Below, in pieces: positions 7,886 to 17,282 of a DNA stretch of 36,499 nt (positions are counted from its first letter, which is position 1; each line of letters begins with the position of its first letter). The position numbers were made by a program, and so were the translations under genes. The stretch is from Clostridia bacterium (GTDB lineage: Bacteria; Bacillota; Clostridia; Oscillospirales; CAG-382): positions 1 to 36,499 of the forward strand of contig JAGBXS010000067.1 in NCBI GenBank assembly GCA_017629175.1, written 5' to 3'. Under the pieces are notes generated by a model. The model did no database searches and was not told the DNA's origin. It worked only from the letters and a program-made list of their open reading frames with translations.

Positions 7886-7978
7886 GACCTTTTTGAAAAG
7901 AAAAACGCATCTCTTGTTTGTTCACAAATTATTTACAATTATAGCGGGATTTTTTATATACTTTTTTGACAAAAATAC
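7886..7978. other. AT-rich gap between divergent promoters
   Basis: No gene. The stretch is rich in A and T runs, including T6 at 7951-7956, just upstream of the ribosomal -35 box. It could act as an UP element for the ribosomal promoter. That is inference from base composition. Confidence 0.4.
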
Positions 7979-8007
7979 TTGACAAATATTGGCTTATATG
8001 CTAAAAT
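7979..8007 (+). promoter_or_regulatory. Main promoter of the S10-spc-alpha supercluster
   Basis: TTGACA (7979-7984) and TAAAAT (8002-8007) are separated by exactly 17 bases, and TGC precedes the -10 (extended -10). This near-consensus promoter with an AT-rich upstream region suits a strongly transcribed ribosomal operon. The expected start is near 8014. Confidence 0.88.
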
Positions 8008-8013
8008 CTACTT

Positions 8014-8190
8014 CGCTTGGTGTGCGATGAAGCAGTAGATTGCCATGCAAAAGCGTGGGTAACTTCTGTGGAGTATGTCCGGAAATCGGGCGCAGAGGAA
8101 GGCATTTTTTTAGGGAAGGGCATGAAACGCCCGGAACGGTGTCCTGCCTTTGCCACTAAAATCAAACAAAATTTTTTAGGAGGCTAAACC
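8014..8190 (+). promoter_or_regulatory. Structured leader of the S10 operon, possible attenuator
   Basis: About 175 untranslated bases precede rpsJ. Helices I can pair by eye are 8043-8048 with 8053-8058 (AAAA loop); 8063-8070 with 8091-8098 (8 pairs including G-U); and 8118-8121 with 8129-8132. The segment AAGGCA (8099-8104) has two possible partners: TGCC at 8041-8044, just before a T7 run at 8105-8111, or TGCCTT at 8145-8150. That suggests a terminator/antiterminator choice. In many bacteria S10 operon leaders are bound by a ribosomal protein (L4 in E. coli); the ligand here is unknown. The ribosome binding site TTAGGAGG ends at about 8182. Confidence 0.6.
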
Positions 8191-8499
8191 ATGGCAAAAG
8201 AGAGAATCCGTATCAGACTCAAGTCTTACGACCACACTTTGATCGATCAGGCAGCTGAGAAGATCGTTGAAACTGCAAAGCGCAACGGCGCATCTGTTTC
8301 CGGTCCTATCCCGCTTCCCACCGACAGAGAGATCATCACCATCCTGCGTGCTGTTCATAAGTACAAGGATAGCCGTGAGCAGTTCGAGTATCGTACTCAC
8401 AAGAGACTGATCGACATCATCAAACCTTCCAAGGCTTGTGTAGACGCGATGATGAACATTGATCTTCCCGCCGGCGTTGATTTCAGCGTCGAACTCTAA
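8191..8499 (+). CDS. rpsJ: 30S ribosomal protein S10
   Basis: 102 aa, the usual length. S10 sits in the 30S head; the same protein (NusE) bridges NusB, NusG and RNA polymerase in antitermination and transcription-translation coupling. The start [17 protein letters not shown], the central VSGPIPLPT, and the late RTHKRLIDI and INIDLPAGV-like (here MNIDLPAGV) segments are all family-typical. It is the first gene of the supercluster and has a strong AGGAGG nine bases before ATG. Confidence 0.98.
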   Translation: MAKERIRIRLKSYDHTLIDQAAEKIVETAKRNGASVSGPIPLPTDREIITILRAVHKYKDSREQFEYRTHKRLIDIIKPSKACVDAMMNIDLPAGVDFSVEL

Positions 8500-8574
8500 G
8501 TTAATCCGTAAACAAAAACAAGGTCACGTTGGACTTTGAAAGGTTCAACCAATAACCAAGGAGGAATATTTACA

Positions 8575-9204
8575 ATGAAAAAAGGCATCATTGGCAGAAA
8601 GCTGGGCATGACTCAGATCTTCGATGAGAAGGGCAGAGTTATTCCCGTTACTGTCATCAACGCAGGTCCCTGCACCGTTGTTCAGAAGAAGACGGTAGAG
8701 AAGGACGGTTACTCCGCAGTTCAGCTCGGTTACGCCGATCTGGCAGAGCGCAAGGCAACCAAGCCTCTCAAGGGCCACTTCGAGTCCCACAAGGTTTCCT
8801 TTAAGAAGTACCTCAAGGAGTTCCGTCTTGAGGATGCTGCTTCCATGAACGAGGGCGACATCGTTACTGCCGATACCTTCGCTGAAGGCGAAAAGGTCGA
8901 CATCACCGGTATCACCAAGGGTCACGGTTACAGCGGCGTTATCAAGAGATGGAACGCACACCGTCTGAGAATGACTCACGGTACCGGCCCCGTTCACCGT
9001 CAGGTTGGTTCCATGGGTGCAAACAGCGATCCTTCCCGTGTGTTCAAGAACAAGCACATGGCAGGTCAGTACGGTCACGAACAGGTTACTATGCTCAATC
9101 TGGAGATCGTTAAGATCGACGCCGACAACAATCTGATTGCTGTCAAGGGCGCGGTTCCCGGTCCCAAGGGCGGCATCGTTTATGTTCGCAACGCTGTGAA
9201 GTAA
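8575..9204 (+). CDS. rplC: 50S ribosomal protein L3
   Basis: 209 aa. L3 is an early assembly protein whose long central extension reaches the peptidyl transferase centre. The N-terminus KKGIIGRKLGMTQIFDE and the central HGTGPVHRQVGSMGANSDPSRVFKNK are hallmark segments (the second lies on the extension). The start is ATG 8575, with AAGGAGG at 8558-8564; an in-frame start at 8536 would add 13 residues without a family counterpart and without that ribosome binding site. The 75-base gap after rpsJ is the longest in the early part of the operon. Confidence 0.98.
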   Translation: MKKGIIGRKLGMTQIFDEKGRVIPVTVINAGPCTVVQKKTVEKDGYSAVQLGYADLAERKATKPLKGHFESHKVSFKKYLKEFRLEDAASMNEGDIVTADTFAEGEKVDITGITKGHGYSGVIKRWNAHRLRMTHGTGPVHRQVGSMGANSDPSRVFKNKHMAGQYGHEQVTMLNLEIVKIDADNNLIAVKGAVPGPKGGIVYVRNAVK

Positions 9205-9224
9205 GCGAAAGGAGGAAATGAACT

Positions 9225-9851
9225 ATGCCTACACTTAACGTGGTAAACATGGGAGGCCAGGTGGTTGGTACCATCGAGCTTTCCGAAAAGATTTTTGCGG
9301 CTGAAATGAATGAAGCTGCAGTTCACGCTGTTGTAAGAGCTTACCTGCTCAACCAGCGTCAGGGCACCCAGTCCGCTCTCACCAGAGCAGAAGTTTCCGG
9401 CGGCGGCAGAAAGCCCTGGAAGCAGAAGGGTACCGGTCATGCAAGACAGGGTTCCACCAGAGCTCCCCAGTGGACTCACGGCGGTATCGTGTTTGCTCCC
9501 AAGCCCCGCTCCTATCGCGTCAGCATCAACAAGAAGGTGAAGAAGATCGCACTGTTCTCCGCTTTGTCTGCAAAGGTAGCTGAAGGTGAACTGATTGTCG
9601 TTGACAATATCGCATCTGCAGATTACAAGACCAAGCCCATGGTGCAGTTCCTCTCCGCTATCGGCGCAAACGGCAAGACTCTGGTAGTTCTGCCCGAGGC
9701 TGACAAGAAGGTAATCAAGTCTATGGCTAATATCGAGGGCGTGGCTACCACTCCCGTGAATGCAATCAACGTCTACAACATCCTGAAGTATGGCAAGCTT
9801 GTCATGGCTAAGGATGCGGTGGCTAAGATCGAGGAGGTTTACGCAGAATGA
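9225..9851 (+). CDS. rplD: 50S ribosomal protein L4
   Basis: 208 aa. L4 binds domain I of 23S rRNA, and its loop lines the peptide exit tunnel constriction. The loop is seen at about residues 58-90 (GGGRKPWKQKGTGHARQGS), a region where macrolide resistance changes occur in other species. In E. coli L4 represses its own operon by binding the S10 leader, so it is the leading candidate ligand for the leader at 8014-8190; that is inference. Its last four bases overlap the rplW start (ATGA). Confidence 0.97.
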   Translation: MPTLNVVNMGGQVVGTIELSEKIFAAEMNEAAVHAVVRAYLLNQRQGTQSALTRAEVSGGGRKPWKQKGTGHARQGSTRAPQWTHGGIVFAPKPRSYRVSINKKVKKIALFSALSAKVAEGELIVVDNIASADYKTKPMVQFLSAIGANGKTLVVLPEADKKVIKSMANIEGVATTPVNAINVYNILKYGKLVMAKDAVAKIEEVYAE

Positions 9852-10141
9852 AAACCGCATACGATGTAATCCAGAAGCCGGTCATCACCGAGGCAGCGAT
9901 TGAAAACATCCAGCAGAAGAAGTACACCTTCCGCGTTGCTAACGATGCGAACAAGATCGAGATCAAGAACGCAGTAGAAGAGATCTTCGGTGTGGAAGTT
10001 GAAAAGGTGACCACCATCACCATGAAGAGAAAGCCCCGCAGAATGGGCTACCACTACGGTTATACCGCACAGTGGAAGAAAGCGATCGTTAAGCTGACTG
10101 CTGATTCTAAGACGATCGAGTTCTTCGACAGCTTGATGTAA
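9848..10141 (+). CDS. rplW: 50S ribosomal protein L23
   Basis: 97 aa. L23 sits at the tunnel exit and docks trigger factor and SRP. The pattern [17 protein letters not shown] at the start and the later [19 protein letters not shown] and a 'KRKPRRMGY' hook are typical. It is coupled to rplD by a four-base overlap. Confidence 0.97.
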   Translation: MKTAYDVIQKPVITEAAIENIQQKKYTFRVANDANKIEIKNAVEEIFGVEVEKVTTITMKRKPRRMGYHYGYTAQWKKAIVKLTADSKTIEFFDSLM

Positions 10142-10157
10142 GAAAGGAGTAACGGAA

Positions 10158-10991
10158 ATGGCAGTTAAAACGTATCGTCCTACTACTCCGTCACTCAGAC
10201 ACATGGCAACTCCCTCTTTTGAGGAGCTGACCAAAAGAAAGCCTGAGAAAAGCCTGCTTGTAACTCTGAAGCACAAGGCAGGCCGTAACAACACCGGTAA
10301 GATTACCGTTCGTCATCACGGCGGCGGCAACAAGACCAAGTACAGAATCATCGATTTCAAGGGTGCGTTCAATGCAAACGGTAACACCGTTACCGCTATT
10401 GAGTACGACCCCAACCGTACCGCATACATCGCACTTCTCCAGGATGAAGCAGGGAAGAAGAGCTACGTTCTTGCTACCGACGGCATCAAGGTTGGCGACG
10501 TCCTCTACGCAGGCGAAACCGCTGACATTAAGCCCGGTAACGTGCTTCCCATCGCAAACATCCCCGTAGGTACCCTGATCAACTCTATCGAGATCTACCC
10601 CGGCAGAGGCGCTCAGCTGGTTCGTTCCGCAGGTGCTGCAGCTCAGCTGATGGCAAAAGAGAACGGCATGGCTCAGGTTCGTCTTCCCTCCGGTGAGGTT
10701 CGTCTGGTTCGTCTGGATTGCAAAGCAACCATCGGTACCATCGGTAACCTTGAGCATGAGAACGTTAAGATCGGTAAAGCCGGTAAGAAGCGTCACATGG
10801 GCATCAGACCCACCGTTAGAGGTTCCGTAATGAACCCCTGCGATCACCCCCATGGTGGTGGTGAGGGCCGCGCTCCCATCGGCCGTCCCGGTCCTGTAAC
10901 TCCTTGGGGCAAGCCTGCTCTGGGTTATAAGACCAGAAATAAGAAGGCTCGTACCAACAAGTTCATCGTCAAGAGACGTAACGACAAATAA
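10158..10991 (+). CDS. rplB: 50S ribosomal protein L2
   Basis: 277 aa. L2 is required for subunit association and peptidyl transferase activity. The N-terminal OB domain begins after the [10 protein letters not shown] segment, with [12 protein letters not shown] at about residues 47-58. The highly conserved histidine motif [10 protein letters not shown] is at residues 229-238, where the first histidine corresponds to the essential E. coli His229. It ends with the basic tail [12 protein letters not shown]. An AAAGGAG site precedes the ATG. Confidence 0.98.
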   Translation: MAVKTYRPTTPSLRHMATPSFEELTKRKPEKSLLVTLKHKAGRNNTGKITVRHHGGGNKTKYRIIDFKGAFNANGNTVTAIEYDPNRTAYIALLQDEAGKKSYVLATDGIKVGDVLYAGETADIKPGNVLPIANIPVGTLINSIEIYPGRGAQLVRSAGAAAQLMAKENGMAQVRLPSGEVRLVRLDCKATIGTIGNLEHENVKIGKAGKKRHMGIRPTVRGSVMNPCDHPHGGGEGRAPIGRPGPVTPWGKPALGYKTRNKKARTNKFIVKRRNDK

Positions 10992-11006
10992 AGGAGGATA
11001 TGAACA

Positions 11007-11288
11007 ATGAGCAGAAGCGTAAAAAAAGGCCCCTTTGTCGAGGCTAAACTGTATAAGCGCGTTTGTGAAATGAATGAAAAGGGCGAAAAGAGAGTTCTGA
11101 AGACCTGGTCTCGCGCCTCTACCATCTTCCCGGATTTCGTCGGTCACACCATTGCCGTATACGACGGCAGAAAGCACGTCCCGGTATATGTAGTTGAGGA
11201 CATGGTTGGTCATAAGCTGGGTGAGTTCGCTCCCACCAGAACTTATAAGGGCCACGCAGGTTCCAAGACTTCCAACAACGGTAAATAA
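11007..11288 (+). CDS. rpsS: 30S ribosomal protein S19
   Basis: 93 aa. A 30S head protein that pairs with S13 near the A-site finger. The N-terminus [14 protein letters not shown] and the later [24 protein letters not shown] and TRTYKGHAG are diagnostic. AAAGGAGG lies before the ATG, and it is 15 bases from rplB. Confidence 0.98.
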   Translation: MSRSVKKGPFVEAKLYKRVCEMNEKGEKRVLKTWSRASTIFPDFVGHTIAVYDGRKHVPVYVVEDMVGHKLGEFAPTRTYKGHAGSKTSNNGK

Positions 11289-11313
11289 GCGCAGGCTGAA
11301 AGGAGAATAAACG

Positions 11314-11664
11314 ATGGAAAACAAAGTTTCTAAAGCTTATCTTAAGCAGCTTCGCGTATCTCCCCGTAAGGTTGGGATCGTACTGGACGAAATCAGAGGC
11401 AAGGATGCCGCTGTTGCAATGGCGATTTTGAAGAACACCAATAAGATGGTGGCTACCGATATCGCAAAGCTGTTGAAATCCGCTATGGCAAATGCCGAGC
11501 ACAACTTCGGTATGGATGTTGAGAAGCTCTACGTTGCTGAGTGCTACGTAACTCCCGGCATTCTCAAGAACATGAAGAGAGTTATGCCCCGTGCGCAGGG
11601 CAGAGCCTTCCGCATCATCAAGCGTACCTCTCATGTGAACCTCACGCTGAAAGAAAGAGACTAA
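11314..11664 (+). CDS. rplV: 50S ribosomal protein L22
   Basis: 116 aa. L22 contacts all six 23S rRNA domains, and its beta-hairpin reaches the exit tunnel beside L4. Recognised from the start region YLKQLRVSPRKVGIVLDEIRG, the helix ILKNTNKMVATDIAKLLKSA, and the hairpin tip with RVMPRAQGRAFRI at residues 89-101. An AAAGGAG site precedes it. Confidence 0.97.
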   Translation: MENKVSKAYLKQLRVSPRKVGIVLDEIRGKDAAVAMAILKNTNKMVATDIAKLLKSAMANAEHNFGMDVEKLYVAECYVTPGILKNMKRVMPRAQGRAFRIIKRTSHVNLTLKERD

Positions 11665-11679
11665 GGAGGAGGACTAAAA

Positions 11680-12360
11680 ATGGGACAGAAAGTTAATCCC
11701 CACGGACTTCGTGTGGGCGTCATCAAAAATTGGGACTCCCGTTGGTATGTAAAGGAACAGGATTTCGGCGATACCCTGGTTTCTGACTATCAGTTGAGAA
11801 AGTTCCTGAAGAGCAAGCTCTATCAGGCTGGCGTTCCGAAGATCGAAATCGAGCGCGACAACAGCCGTATCAAAGTGATCATCCACTGCGCTAAGCCCGG
11901 TATTATTATCGGTAAGGGCGGTGCTGAGATCGAAAAACTCAAGGGCGTTATCACCAAGTTCCTGAACACCCCCGCAAACGTTACCGTGGATGTTAAGGTT
12001 GTTGAGGTAAAGAGCCCCGACATGAATGCAACCCTGGTTGCCGAGAACATTGCAGCTCAGCTGGAGAAGAGAATTTCCTTCCGCCGTGCAATGAAGCAGG
12101 CAATCGGCAGAACCATGAAGCTTGGTGCTAAGGGTATCAAGATCTCCTGCGGCGGCCGTCTGGGCGGCGCGGAAATCGCGAGAACCGAACACTATCACGA
12201 AGGTACCATCCCGCTGCAGACCCTCCGTGCTGATATCGACTACGGCTTCGCTGAAGCTAACACCACCTACGGTAAGATCGGTATCAAGGTTTGGATCTAC
12301 AAGGGCGAGGTTCTCTCCGAAGTGAAGCGCACCACTGCTCGCGAAGGAGGTAGACGCTAA
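11680..12360 (+). CDS. rpsC: 30S ribosomal protein S3
   Basis: 226 aa. S3 lines the mRNA entry channel and takes part in mRNA unwinding with S4 and S5. The start [19 protein letters not shown] is the family signature. The type II KH domain has the GIIIGKGG loop at residues 74-81, and the C-terminal domain carries [20 protein letters not shown]. Its stop shares a base with the rplP start (TAATG). Confidence 0.98.
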   Translation: MGQKVNPHGLRVGVIKNWDSRWYVKEQDFGDTLVSDYQLRKFLKSKLYQAGVPKIEIERDNSRIKVIIHCAKPGIIIGKGGAEIEKLKGVITKFLNTPANVTVDVKVVEVKSPDMNATLVAENIAAQLEKRISFRRAMKQAIGRTMKLGAKGIKISCGGRLGGAEIARTEHYHEGTIPLQTLRADIDYGFAEANTTYGKIGIKVWIYKGEVLSEVKRTTAREGGRR

Positions 12361-12788
12361 TGTTAATGCCTAAGAGAGTAAAATACAGACGTGTCCACAG
12401 AGGCAGACTGACCGGTAAGGCCTACAGAGGCAACAAGATCTCCAACGGTCAGTACGGCTTGGTAGCTACCGAGCCCGCATGGATCACCAGCAACCAGATC
12501 GAGGCAGCCCGTATTGCTATGACCCGTTATATCAAGCGTGGCGGTAAGGTTTGGATCAAGATCTTCCCGGATAAGCCCATCACCGAGAAGCCTGCTGAAA
12601 CCCGAATGGGTTCCGGTAAGGGCTCTCCCGAATACTGGGTAGCAGTAGTGAAACCGGGCAGAGTGATGTTCGAGATGGAAGGCGTTGACGAATCCGTTGC
12701 TCGCGAAGCAATGCGTCTGGCTTCCCACAAGCTTCCGATCAAATGTAAGTTTGCGACGAAAGCTGACCTTGAAAATCAGGAGGCATAA
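12360..12788 (+). CDS. rplP: 50S ribosomal protein L16
   Basis: 142 aa. L16 lies at the A-site/central protuberance base and helps position aminoacyl-tRNA. The opening [21 protein letters not shown] and the later [18 protein letters not shown] are classic. The start overlaps the rpsC stop as TAATG, and GAAGGAGG lies within the end of rpsC; the second ATG at 12366 is less likely given the conserved MLMP start. Confidence 0.97.
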   Translation: MLMPKRVKYRRVHRGRLTGKAYRGNKISNGQYGLVATEPAWITSNQIEAARIAMTRYIKRGGKVWIKIFPDKPITEKPAETRMGSGKGSPEYWVAVVKPGRVMFEMEGVDESVAREAMRLASHKLPIKCKFATKADLENQEA

Positions 12789-12790
12789 AG

Positions 12791-12991
12791 ATGGATATCA
12801 GAGAAATCAAAGAATTGTCCGCTTCCGAACTGGAAAAGGCCATTAAGGAGCAGAAGGAAGCGCTCTTCAATCTTCGCTTCCAGCATTCTATCAACCAGCT
12901 CGAAAATCCGATGAAGATCGTCGAGACTAAGAAGACCATCGCTCGGATGCTCACTGTTCTCCGCGAGAAGCAGCTCGCAGAGAATGCGTAA
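12791..12991 (+). CDS. rpmC: 50S ribosomal protein L29
   Basis: 66 aa. A small two-helix protein near the tunnel exit. The pattern IKELSASELEKAI, then KEALFNLRFQ and later KKTIARMLTVLREKQ fits the family in length and order. It starts two bases after the rplP stop, with its AGGAGG-like site inside the end of rplP. Confidence 0.96.
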   Translation: MDIREIKELSASELEKAIKEQKEALFNLRFQHSINQLENPMKIVETKKTIARMLTVLREKQLAENA

Positions 12992-13007
12992 GGGAAAGGA
13001 GTAGAAC

Positions 13008-13265
13008 ATGGAAGAAAGATCTATGAGAAAGACCAGAGTCGGTATCGTAGCAAGCGACAAGATGGAGAAGACCATCGTCGTTGCAGTACGCGACAATGTC
13101 AAGCATCCCCTTTATAAGAAGATCGTAAAGAGAACTGTACGTTTCAAGGCTCATGACGAGAACAACGAGGCAAAAGTTGGCGATATCGTTATGATCATGG
13201 AAACCAGACCTCTTTCCAAGGACAAGAACTGGCGTCTCGTCAAAATCGTCGAGAAGGCTAAGTAA
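13008..13265 (+). CDS. rpsQ: 30S ribosomal protein S17
   Basis: 85 aa. A primary 16S rRNA-binding OB-fold protein. [30 protein letters not shown] and the late '[14 protein letters not shown]' are diagnostic. ATG 13008 has AAAGGAG at the correct distance; the second in-frame ATG at 13023 would remove only five non-conserved residues. Confidence 0.97.
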   Translation: MEERSMRKTRVGIVASDKMEKTIVVAVRDNVKHPLYKKIVKRTVRFKAHDENNEAKVGDIVMIMETRPLSKDKNWRLVKIVEKAK

Positions 13266-13279
13266 TCAGGAGGTACAGA

Positions 13280-13648
13280 ATGTTACAGCAGCAATCTATG
13301 ATGAAAGTTGCCGACAACACTGGCGCTAAAGAGCTTATGTGCATCCGTGTACTTGGCGGCACCGGCAGACGTTATGCCGGCGTTGGCGATGTTGTTGTCT
13401 GCGCAGTCAAGAAGGCAGCACCCGGCGGTGTTGTTAAGAAGGGTGACGTAGTTCGCGCCGTTGTGGTTAGAACCGTACAGCCCGTAAGAAGAGCAGACGG
13501 CTCCTACGTTCGCTTCGATGAGAACGCAGCAGTCATCATCAAAGAAGATAAGAACCCCCGCGGTACCCGTATTTTTGGGCCGGTTGCAAGAGAGCTTCGT
13601 GATAACGACTACATGAAGATCCTCTCCCTCGCACCCGAAGTTGTTTGA
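13280..13648 (+). CDS. rplN: 50S ribosomal protein L14
   Basis: 122 aa, the exact family length. L14 sits at the subunit interface with L3 and L19 and is the docking site of the silencing factor Rsf[20 protein letters not shown] and the late [16 protein letters not shown] are hallmark segments. CAGGAGG precedes the start. Confidence 0.98.
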   Translation: MLQQQSMMKVADNTGAKELMCIRVLGGTGRRYAGVGDVVVCAVKKAAPGGVVKKGDVVRAVVVRTVQPVRRADGSYVRFDENAAVIIKEDKNPRGTRIFGPVARELRDNDYMKILSLAPEVV

Positions 13649-13662
13649 TGGGAGGATGTACA

Positions 13663-13992
13663 ATGAGTAAGATGCACGTTAAGACCGGCGATACCGTTAT
13701 CGTGATCTCCGGCGAATATGCAAACGGCAAAGAGCCCGCCATCGGCAAAGTAATCGGCGTTTCCCCCAAGGAAGGCAAGGTTATGGTTGAGGGCGTTCAG
13801 ATCGTTTCCAAGCATGTTAAGCCCAGAAGACAGGGTGAGGCAGGCGGTATCATCAAGACCGAAGGCGCTATCTACGCAAGCAAGGTTCAGCTTTACTGCA
13901 ACAAGTGCAAGGCTGGCAGACGTTCCAAGGTTCAGATCGCCGAGGACGGCCGCAAGATCAGAGTTTGCGTTAAGTGCGGCGAAGAACTTTAA
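13663..13992 (+). CDS. rplX: 50S ribosomal protein L24, four-cysteine form
   Basis: 109 aa. An assembly-initiating 23S rRNA-binding protein with an N-terminal KOW motif (VKTGDTVIVISG, residues 6-17). The C-terminal half holds two CxxC pairs (C79/C82 and C102/C105), so this is a zinc-binding form. ATG 13663 has GGGAGG seven bases before it; an in-frame start at 13645 would overlap rplN and has no ribosome binding site. Confidence 0.96.
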   Translation: MSKMHVKTGDTVIVISGEYANGKEPAIGKVIGVSPKEGKVMVEGVQIVSKHVKPRRQGEAGGIIKTEGAIYASKVQLYCNKCKAGRRSKVQIAEDGRKIRVCVKCGEEL

Positions 13993-14008
13993 TTGAGGAG
14001 GTATTACA

Positions 14009-14551
14009 ATGTCTAGACTGAAAGAATTTTATAAGAGCGACGTTGCACCTGCCCTCATGGCAAAGTTCAACTACTCCAGCCCCATGCAGATCCCGAGACT
14101 TGATAAGGTTGTCATCAACGTTGGTGCAGGCGAAGCAAAGGAGAACCCCAAGGTTATCGACGCTATCATCGCTGACATCACAGCTATCACCGGCCAGAAG
14201 GCTGTGGCAACCACCGCTAAGAAGTCCGTTTCTAACTTTAAGATCAGAGCTGGCCAGAAGATCGGCGTTAAGGTAACTCTCCGCGCTGAGAACATGTGGG
14301 AATTTGTTGACAAATTCTTCAACCTGGCACTGCCCCGCGTTCGTGACTTCAAGGGTATCAACCCCAATGCGTTCGACGGCAGAGGCAACTACAGCGTTGG
14401 CTTGAAGGAACAGCTGATCTTCCCCGAAATCGAGTACGATAAGGTGGATAAGGTCAGAGGTATGGACATCGTATTTGTAACCACCGCACAGACCGATGAG
14501 GAAGCAAAAGAGCTTCTGACTCTGCTGGGCGCACCGTTCGCAAAACAGTAA
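14009..14551 (+). CDS. rplE: 50S ribosomal protein L5
   Basis: 180 aa. L5 binds 5S rRNA in the central protuberance and contacts the 30S head through bridge B1b. Typical segments are [17 protein letters not shown], then [21 protein letters not shown], and [29 protein letters not shown] site precedes it. Confidence 0.98.
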   Translation: MSRLKEFYKSDVAPALMAKFNYSSPMQIPRLDKVVINVGAGEAKENPKVIDAIIADITAITGQKAVATTAKKSVSNFKIRAGQKIGVKVTLRAENMWEFVDKFFNLALPRVRDFKGINPNAFDGRGNYSVGLKEQLIFPEIEYDKVDKVRGMDIVFVTTAQTDEEAKELLTLLGAPFAKQ

Positions 14552-14564
14552 GGAGGAAAACAAG

Positions 14565-14750
14565 ATGGCAAAGAAAGCAATGATTCTTAAGCAGCAGAAG
14601 GCCCCCAAGTTTTCCACCCGTGCGTACACCCGCTGCAAGATCTGCGGCAGACCTCACGCATATATGAGAAAATACGGCATCTGCCGTATCTGCTTCCGTG
14701 AGCTGGCTTACAAGGGCCAGATTCCCGGTGTAAAGAAAGCCAGCTGGTAA
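14565..14750 (+). CDS. rpsN: 30S ribosomal protein S14, zinc-binding type Z
   Basis: 61 aa, the short zinc form. Two CxxC pairs (C24/C27 in CKICG, and C40/C43 in CRICF) coordinate zinc in characterised homologues. The end [16 protein letters not shown] is diagnostic. Many Bacillota also carry a zinc-independent long S14 paralogue elsewhere, which cannot be judged from this window. Confidence 0.98.
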   Translation: MAKKAMILKQQKAPKFSTRAYTRCKICGRPHAYMRKYGICRICFRELAYKGQIPGVKKASW

Positions 14751-14768
14751 TCTAAGGAGGATTGAACT

Positions 14769-15167
14769 ATGCAGATGACAGACGTTGTAGCAGACCTGCT
14801 CACCAGAATCCGCAATGCAAACGATGCAAAGCACGAGTCTGTTGAGATCCCTGCTTCCAATATGAAGAAAGCCATCGTTCAGATTCTTCTTGACGAGGGC
14901 TACATCAAAGAGTACAAAGTGACCGACGACGGCAAGCAGGGTATCATGACCGTTACCCTGAAGTACGGCGAAGGTAAGCAGAAGATCATCCAGGGCATTA
15001 AGCGTGTCTCTAAGCCCGGATTGAGGATTTATGCGGCAAGTCAGGACATTCCGAAGGTCAGAAACGGCCTCGGCATCGCGATTGTTTCCACCTCCCGTGG
15101 TATCATGACCGACAAGGCAGCCCGCAAAGAGAACGTGGGCGGTGAAGTGCTCGCCTTCGTTTGGTAA
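14769..15167 (+). CDS. rpsH: 30S ribosomal protein S8
   Basis: 132 aa. Primary binder of the 16S rRNA central domain; in E. coli it is the translational repressor of the spc operon. [15 protein letters not shown] opens the protein, and the C-terminal [21 protein letters not shown] and GGEVLAFVW are family signatures. TAAGGAGG precedes it. Confidence 0.98.
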   Translation: MQMTDVVADLLTRIRNANDAKHESVEIPASNMKKAIVQILLDEGYIKEYKVTDDGKQGIMTVTLKYGEGKQKIIQGIKRVSKPGLRIYAASQDIPKVRNGLGIAIVSTSRGIMTDKAARKENVGGEVLAFVW

Positions 15168-15181
15168 GGAGGATTTGAAAC

Positions 15182-15730
15182 ATGTCCAGAATTGGTAGAA
15201 AGCCGATTGCGCTCCCCGCTGGTGTTACCGTTACTGTCAGCGACAGCAACCTGGTTACCGTAAAGGGTCCCAAAGGCGAACTTTCCGAGCAGATCAGCCC
15301 CATCATCAGCGTTAAGGTTGAGGGTGCGGAGATCCTGGTTACTCGTCCCAACGACGAGAAAGAAGCAAGATCCCTCCACGGTCTTTCCAGAACCCTGGTT
15401 GCTAACATGGTTGTTGGCGTTACCGAGGGCTACGTTAAGAACCTGGAGATCATCGGTGTTGGTTACCGTGCAGAAATGAAGGGCAAGGACCTTCTCCTGC
15501 ACTTGGGCTACTCCCATGACATTCTCATGACCGCTCCCCAGGGTATCACTTTTGAGATTCCCGGCGATAGCGGCGGATTGAAGATCAAGGTAAGCGGCTC
15601 CAACAAGCAGCAGGTTGGTCAGATCGCAGCAGTTATCCGCGGCAAGCGTCCTCCCGAACCCTACCATGGTAAGGGTATCCGCTATGCTGGCGAATACGTG
15701 AGAAGCAAAGCCGGTAAGGCTGGCAAATAA
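15182..15730 (+). CDS. rplF: 50S ribosomal protein L6
   Basis: 182 aa. Two tandem L6 domains near the factor-binding stalk base. The start [14 protein letters not shown] and the second-domain signature [16 protein letters not shown] at about 159-174 are diagnostic. The downstream gap to rplR is 21 bases and contains GGGAAGGAGAGG. Confidence 0.98.
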   Translation: MSRIGRKPIALPAGVTVTVSDSNLVTVKGPKGELSEQISPIISVKVEGAEILVTRPNDEKEARSLHGLSRTLVANMVVGVTEGYVKNLEIIGVGYRAEMKGKDLLLHLGYSHDILMTAPQGITFEIPGDSGGLKIKVSGSNKQQVGQIAAVIRGKRPPEPYHGKGIRYAGEYVRSKAGKAGK

Positions 15731-15751
15731 CGGGAAGGAGAGGAAAGAAAC

Positions 15752-16111
15752 ATGATTACTCGTGCTGATAGCAATGCAAAGAGACTCCATAGACATAAGA
15801 GAGTCAGAGCGAAGATTTTCGGAACTCCCGCAAGACCCCGTTTCTGCGTTTATCGTTCCAACGATAACATCTACGTTCAGATCATCGACGACACCGTAGG
15901 CAATACCCTCGTAGCAGCTTCCTCCACCGAAAAGGAATTCGGCGCAGAGGGCGGCAACATCGAGGCTGCAAAAAAGGTTGGCGAACTGGCTGCAAAGAGA
16001 GCTCTCGAGAAGAACATTACCGAGGTTGTCTTTGACCGCGGCGGTAATCTCTATCACGGCCGTGTAAAGGCTCTCGCTGAGGCTGCTCGCGAAGCCGGCC
16101 TGAAGTTCTAA
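15752..16111 (+). CDS. rplR: 50S ribosomal protein L18
   Basis: 119 aa. Binds 5S rRNA with L5 in the central protuberance. Basic N-terminus [20 protein letters not shown], then [17 protein letters not shown], and the end [21 protein letters not shown] are all typical. Confidence 0.97.
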   Translation: MITRADSNAKRLHRHKRVRAKIFGTPARPRFCVYRSNDNIYVQIIDDTVGNTLVAASSTEKEFGAEGGNIEAAKKVGELAAKRALEKNITEVVFDRGGNLYHGRVKALAEAAREAGLKF

Positions 16112-16121
16112 GGAGGGTATT

Positions 16122-16616
16122 ATGAAAAAAGATTATTCCAATGTAGAATTCAAGGAAAACCTTGTTGATACCAAGAGCGTTTCCAAAACCGTAAAGGGCG
16201 GTCGTATCCGTCGCTTCTCTGCTCTGGTCGTTGTCGGTAACGGCGAAGGCCTGGTAGGTTACGGCATCGGTAAGGCAGCCGAAGTTCCGGATGCTATCCG
16301 TAAGGCTATCGAGGCTGCAAAGAGAAACGTTATCGAGGTTCCTCTGGTTGGTACCACCATTCCTCACGAGATCGTCGGTGAGTATGGCGCAGGCAAGGTT
16401 CTTCTGAAGCCCGCTGCACCCGGTACCGGTATCATCGCCGGTGGTAAGGTACGTGCCGTTCTCGAGATGGCAGGTATCCGCGATATCCGTGGTAAGTCTC
16501 TCCGTTCCAACAATCCCGCGAACGTTGTGAAAGCAACCTTCGAGGCATTGAAGGATCTTCGTACCGTTGAAGAAGTTGCTGCAATGCGCGGCATCGACGT
16601 CAACAACGTCCGCTAA
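16122..16616 (+). CDS. rpsE: 30S ribosomal protein S5
   Basis: 164 aa. Part of the mRNA entry helicase ring and decoding fidelity centre. The double-stranded RNA-binding N-domain has [20 protein letters not shown], in the loop where spectinomycin-resistance changes map in other species. The C-domain has [29 protein letters not shown] precedes the ATG. Confidence 0.97.
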   Translation: MKKDYSNVEFKENLVDTKSVSKTVKGGRIRRFSALVVVGNGEGLVGYGIGKAAEVPDAIRKAIEAAKRNVIEVPLVGTTIPHEIVGEYGAGKVLLKPAAPGTGIIAGGKVRAVLEMAGIRDIRGKSLRSNNPANVVKATFEALKDLRTVEEVAAMRGIDVNNVR

Positions 16617-16627
16617 GGAGGTCAGAC

Positions 16628-16807
16628 ATGAAAGTTAAAATTACTCTGGCCAAGAGCCTGATCGGCCGTAAAAAGAACCAGATCCTCACCGCTGCATCCC
16701 TCGGTCTGAACAAGATCGGCGACGTTAAGATCGTTGAGAAGGACGCAAGCATTGAGGGCAAGATCAACGTTATCTGCCACCTCGTTAAAGTCGAAGATGC
16801 AGAGTAA
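16628..16807 (+). CDS. rpmD: 50S ribosomal protein L30
   Basis: A 59-aa gene reading MKVKITLAKSLIGRKKNQIL at the start, then LGLNKIGD and ending in HLVKVEDAE. Length and the pattern K-x-T-L-x-K-S-x-I-G-x-x-x-x-Q fit bacterial L30 exactly, and its place between rpsE and rplO is canonical. TAAGGAGG overlaps the rpsE stop. L30 binds near the 50S central protuberance. Confidence 0.97.
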   Translation: MKVKITLAKSLIGRKKNQILTAASLGLNKIGDVKIVEKDASIEGKINVICHLVKVEDAE

Positions 16808-16841
16808 CGGATCGACAGATTAGAAGAAGGAGGATATAGTT

Positions 16842-17282
16842 ATGAAACTTCATGAGCTTTCTCCGGCTGTCGGTTCCACCAAAGCCCCCTACAGAAAAGG
16901 TAGAGGTGCAGGTAGTGGTAACGGCAAAACCGCAGGTAAGGGTCACAAGGGTCAGAACGCTCGCACTGGCGGCGGTGTAAGACCTGGTTTCGAGGGCGGT
17001 CAGTTGCCCCTTTACAGAAAACTTCCCAAGAGAGGTTTCAAGAACCACTTTGCAACCCAGTATGCCATCATCAATCTGTCCGATCTGGATGTGTTTGAAG
17101 CTGGCGCAGTGATCGATCTCGACACTCTGGTAGCAAATGGCATTATTAAGAAGACGTTCGATGGACTTAAGGTCCTGGGCAACGGCGAAGTTACCAAAGC
17201 ATTTACCGTTAAAGCAACCAAGTTTTCCGCGTCCGCTCAAGAAAAGATCGAAGCCGCAGGCGGAAAGACTGAGGTGGTATAA
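16842..17282 (+). CDS. rplO: 50S ribosomal protein L15
   Basis: 146 aa. A late-assembly protein with a glycine- and basic-rich N-terminal extension that threads into 23S rRNA ([21 protein letters not shown], about residues 19-39) and [15 protein letters not shown] around 57-71. AGAAGGAGG precedes the start. The stop shares its last base with the secY start (TAATG). Confidence 0.97.
   Translation: MKLHELSPAVGSTKAPYRKGRGAGSGNGKTAGKGHKGQNARTGGGVRPGFEGGQLPLYRKLPKRGFKNHFATQYAIINLSDLDVFEAGAVIDLDTLVANGIIKKTFDGLKVLGNGEVTKAFTVKATKFSASAQEKIEAAGGKTEVV

Noticed and set aside
7966-7971. Second TTGACA upstream of the ribosomal promoter
   Set aside because: No -10-like hexamer at 16-18 bases; the TTGACA at 7979 pairs with TAAAAT at 17 bases and an extended -10.
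10191-11324. 377-codon open frame on the minus strand
   Set aside because: Antisense to rplB and rpsS; a by-product of strong codon bias in ribosomal genes.
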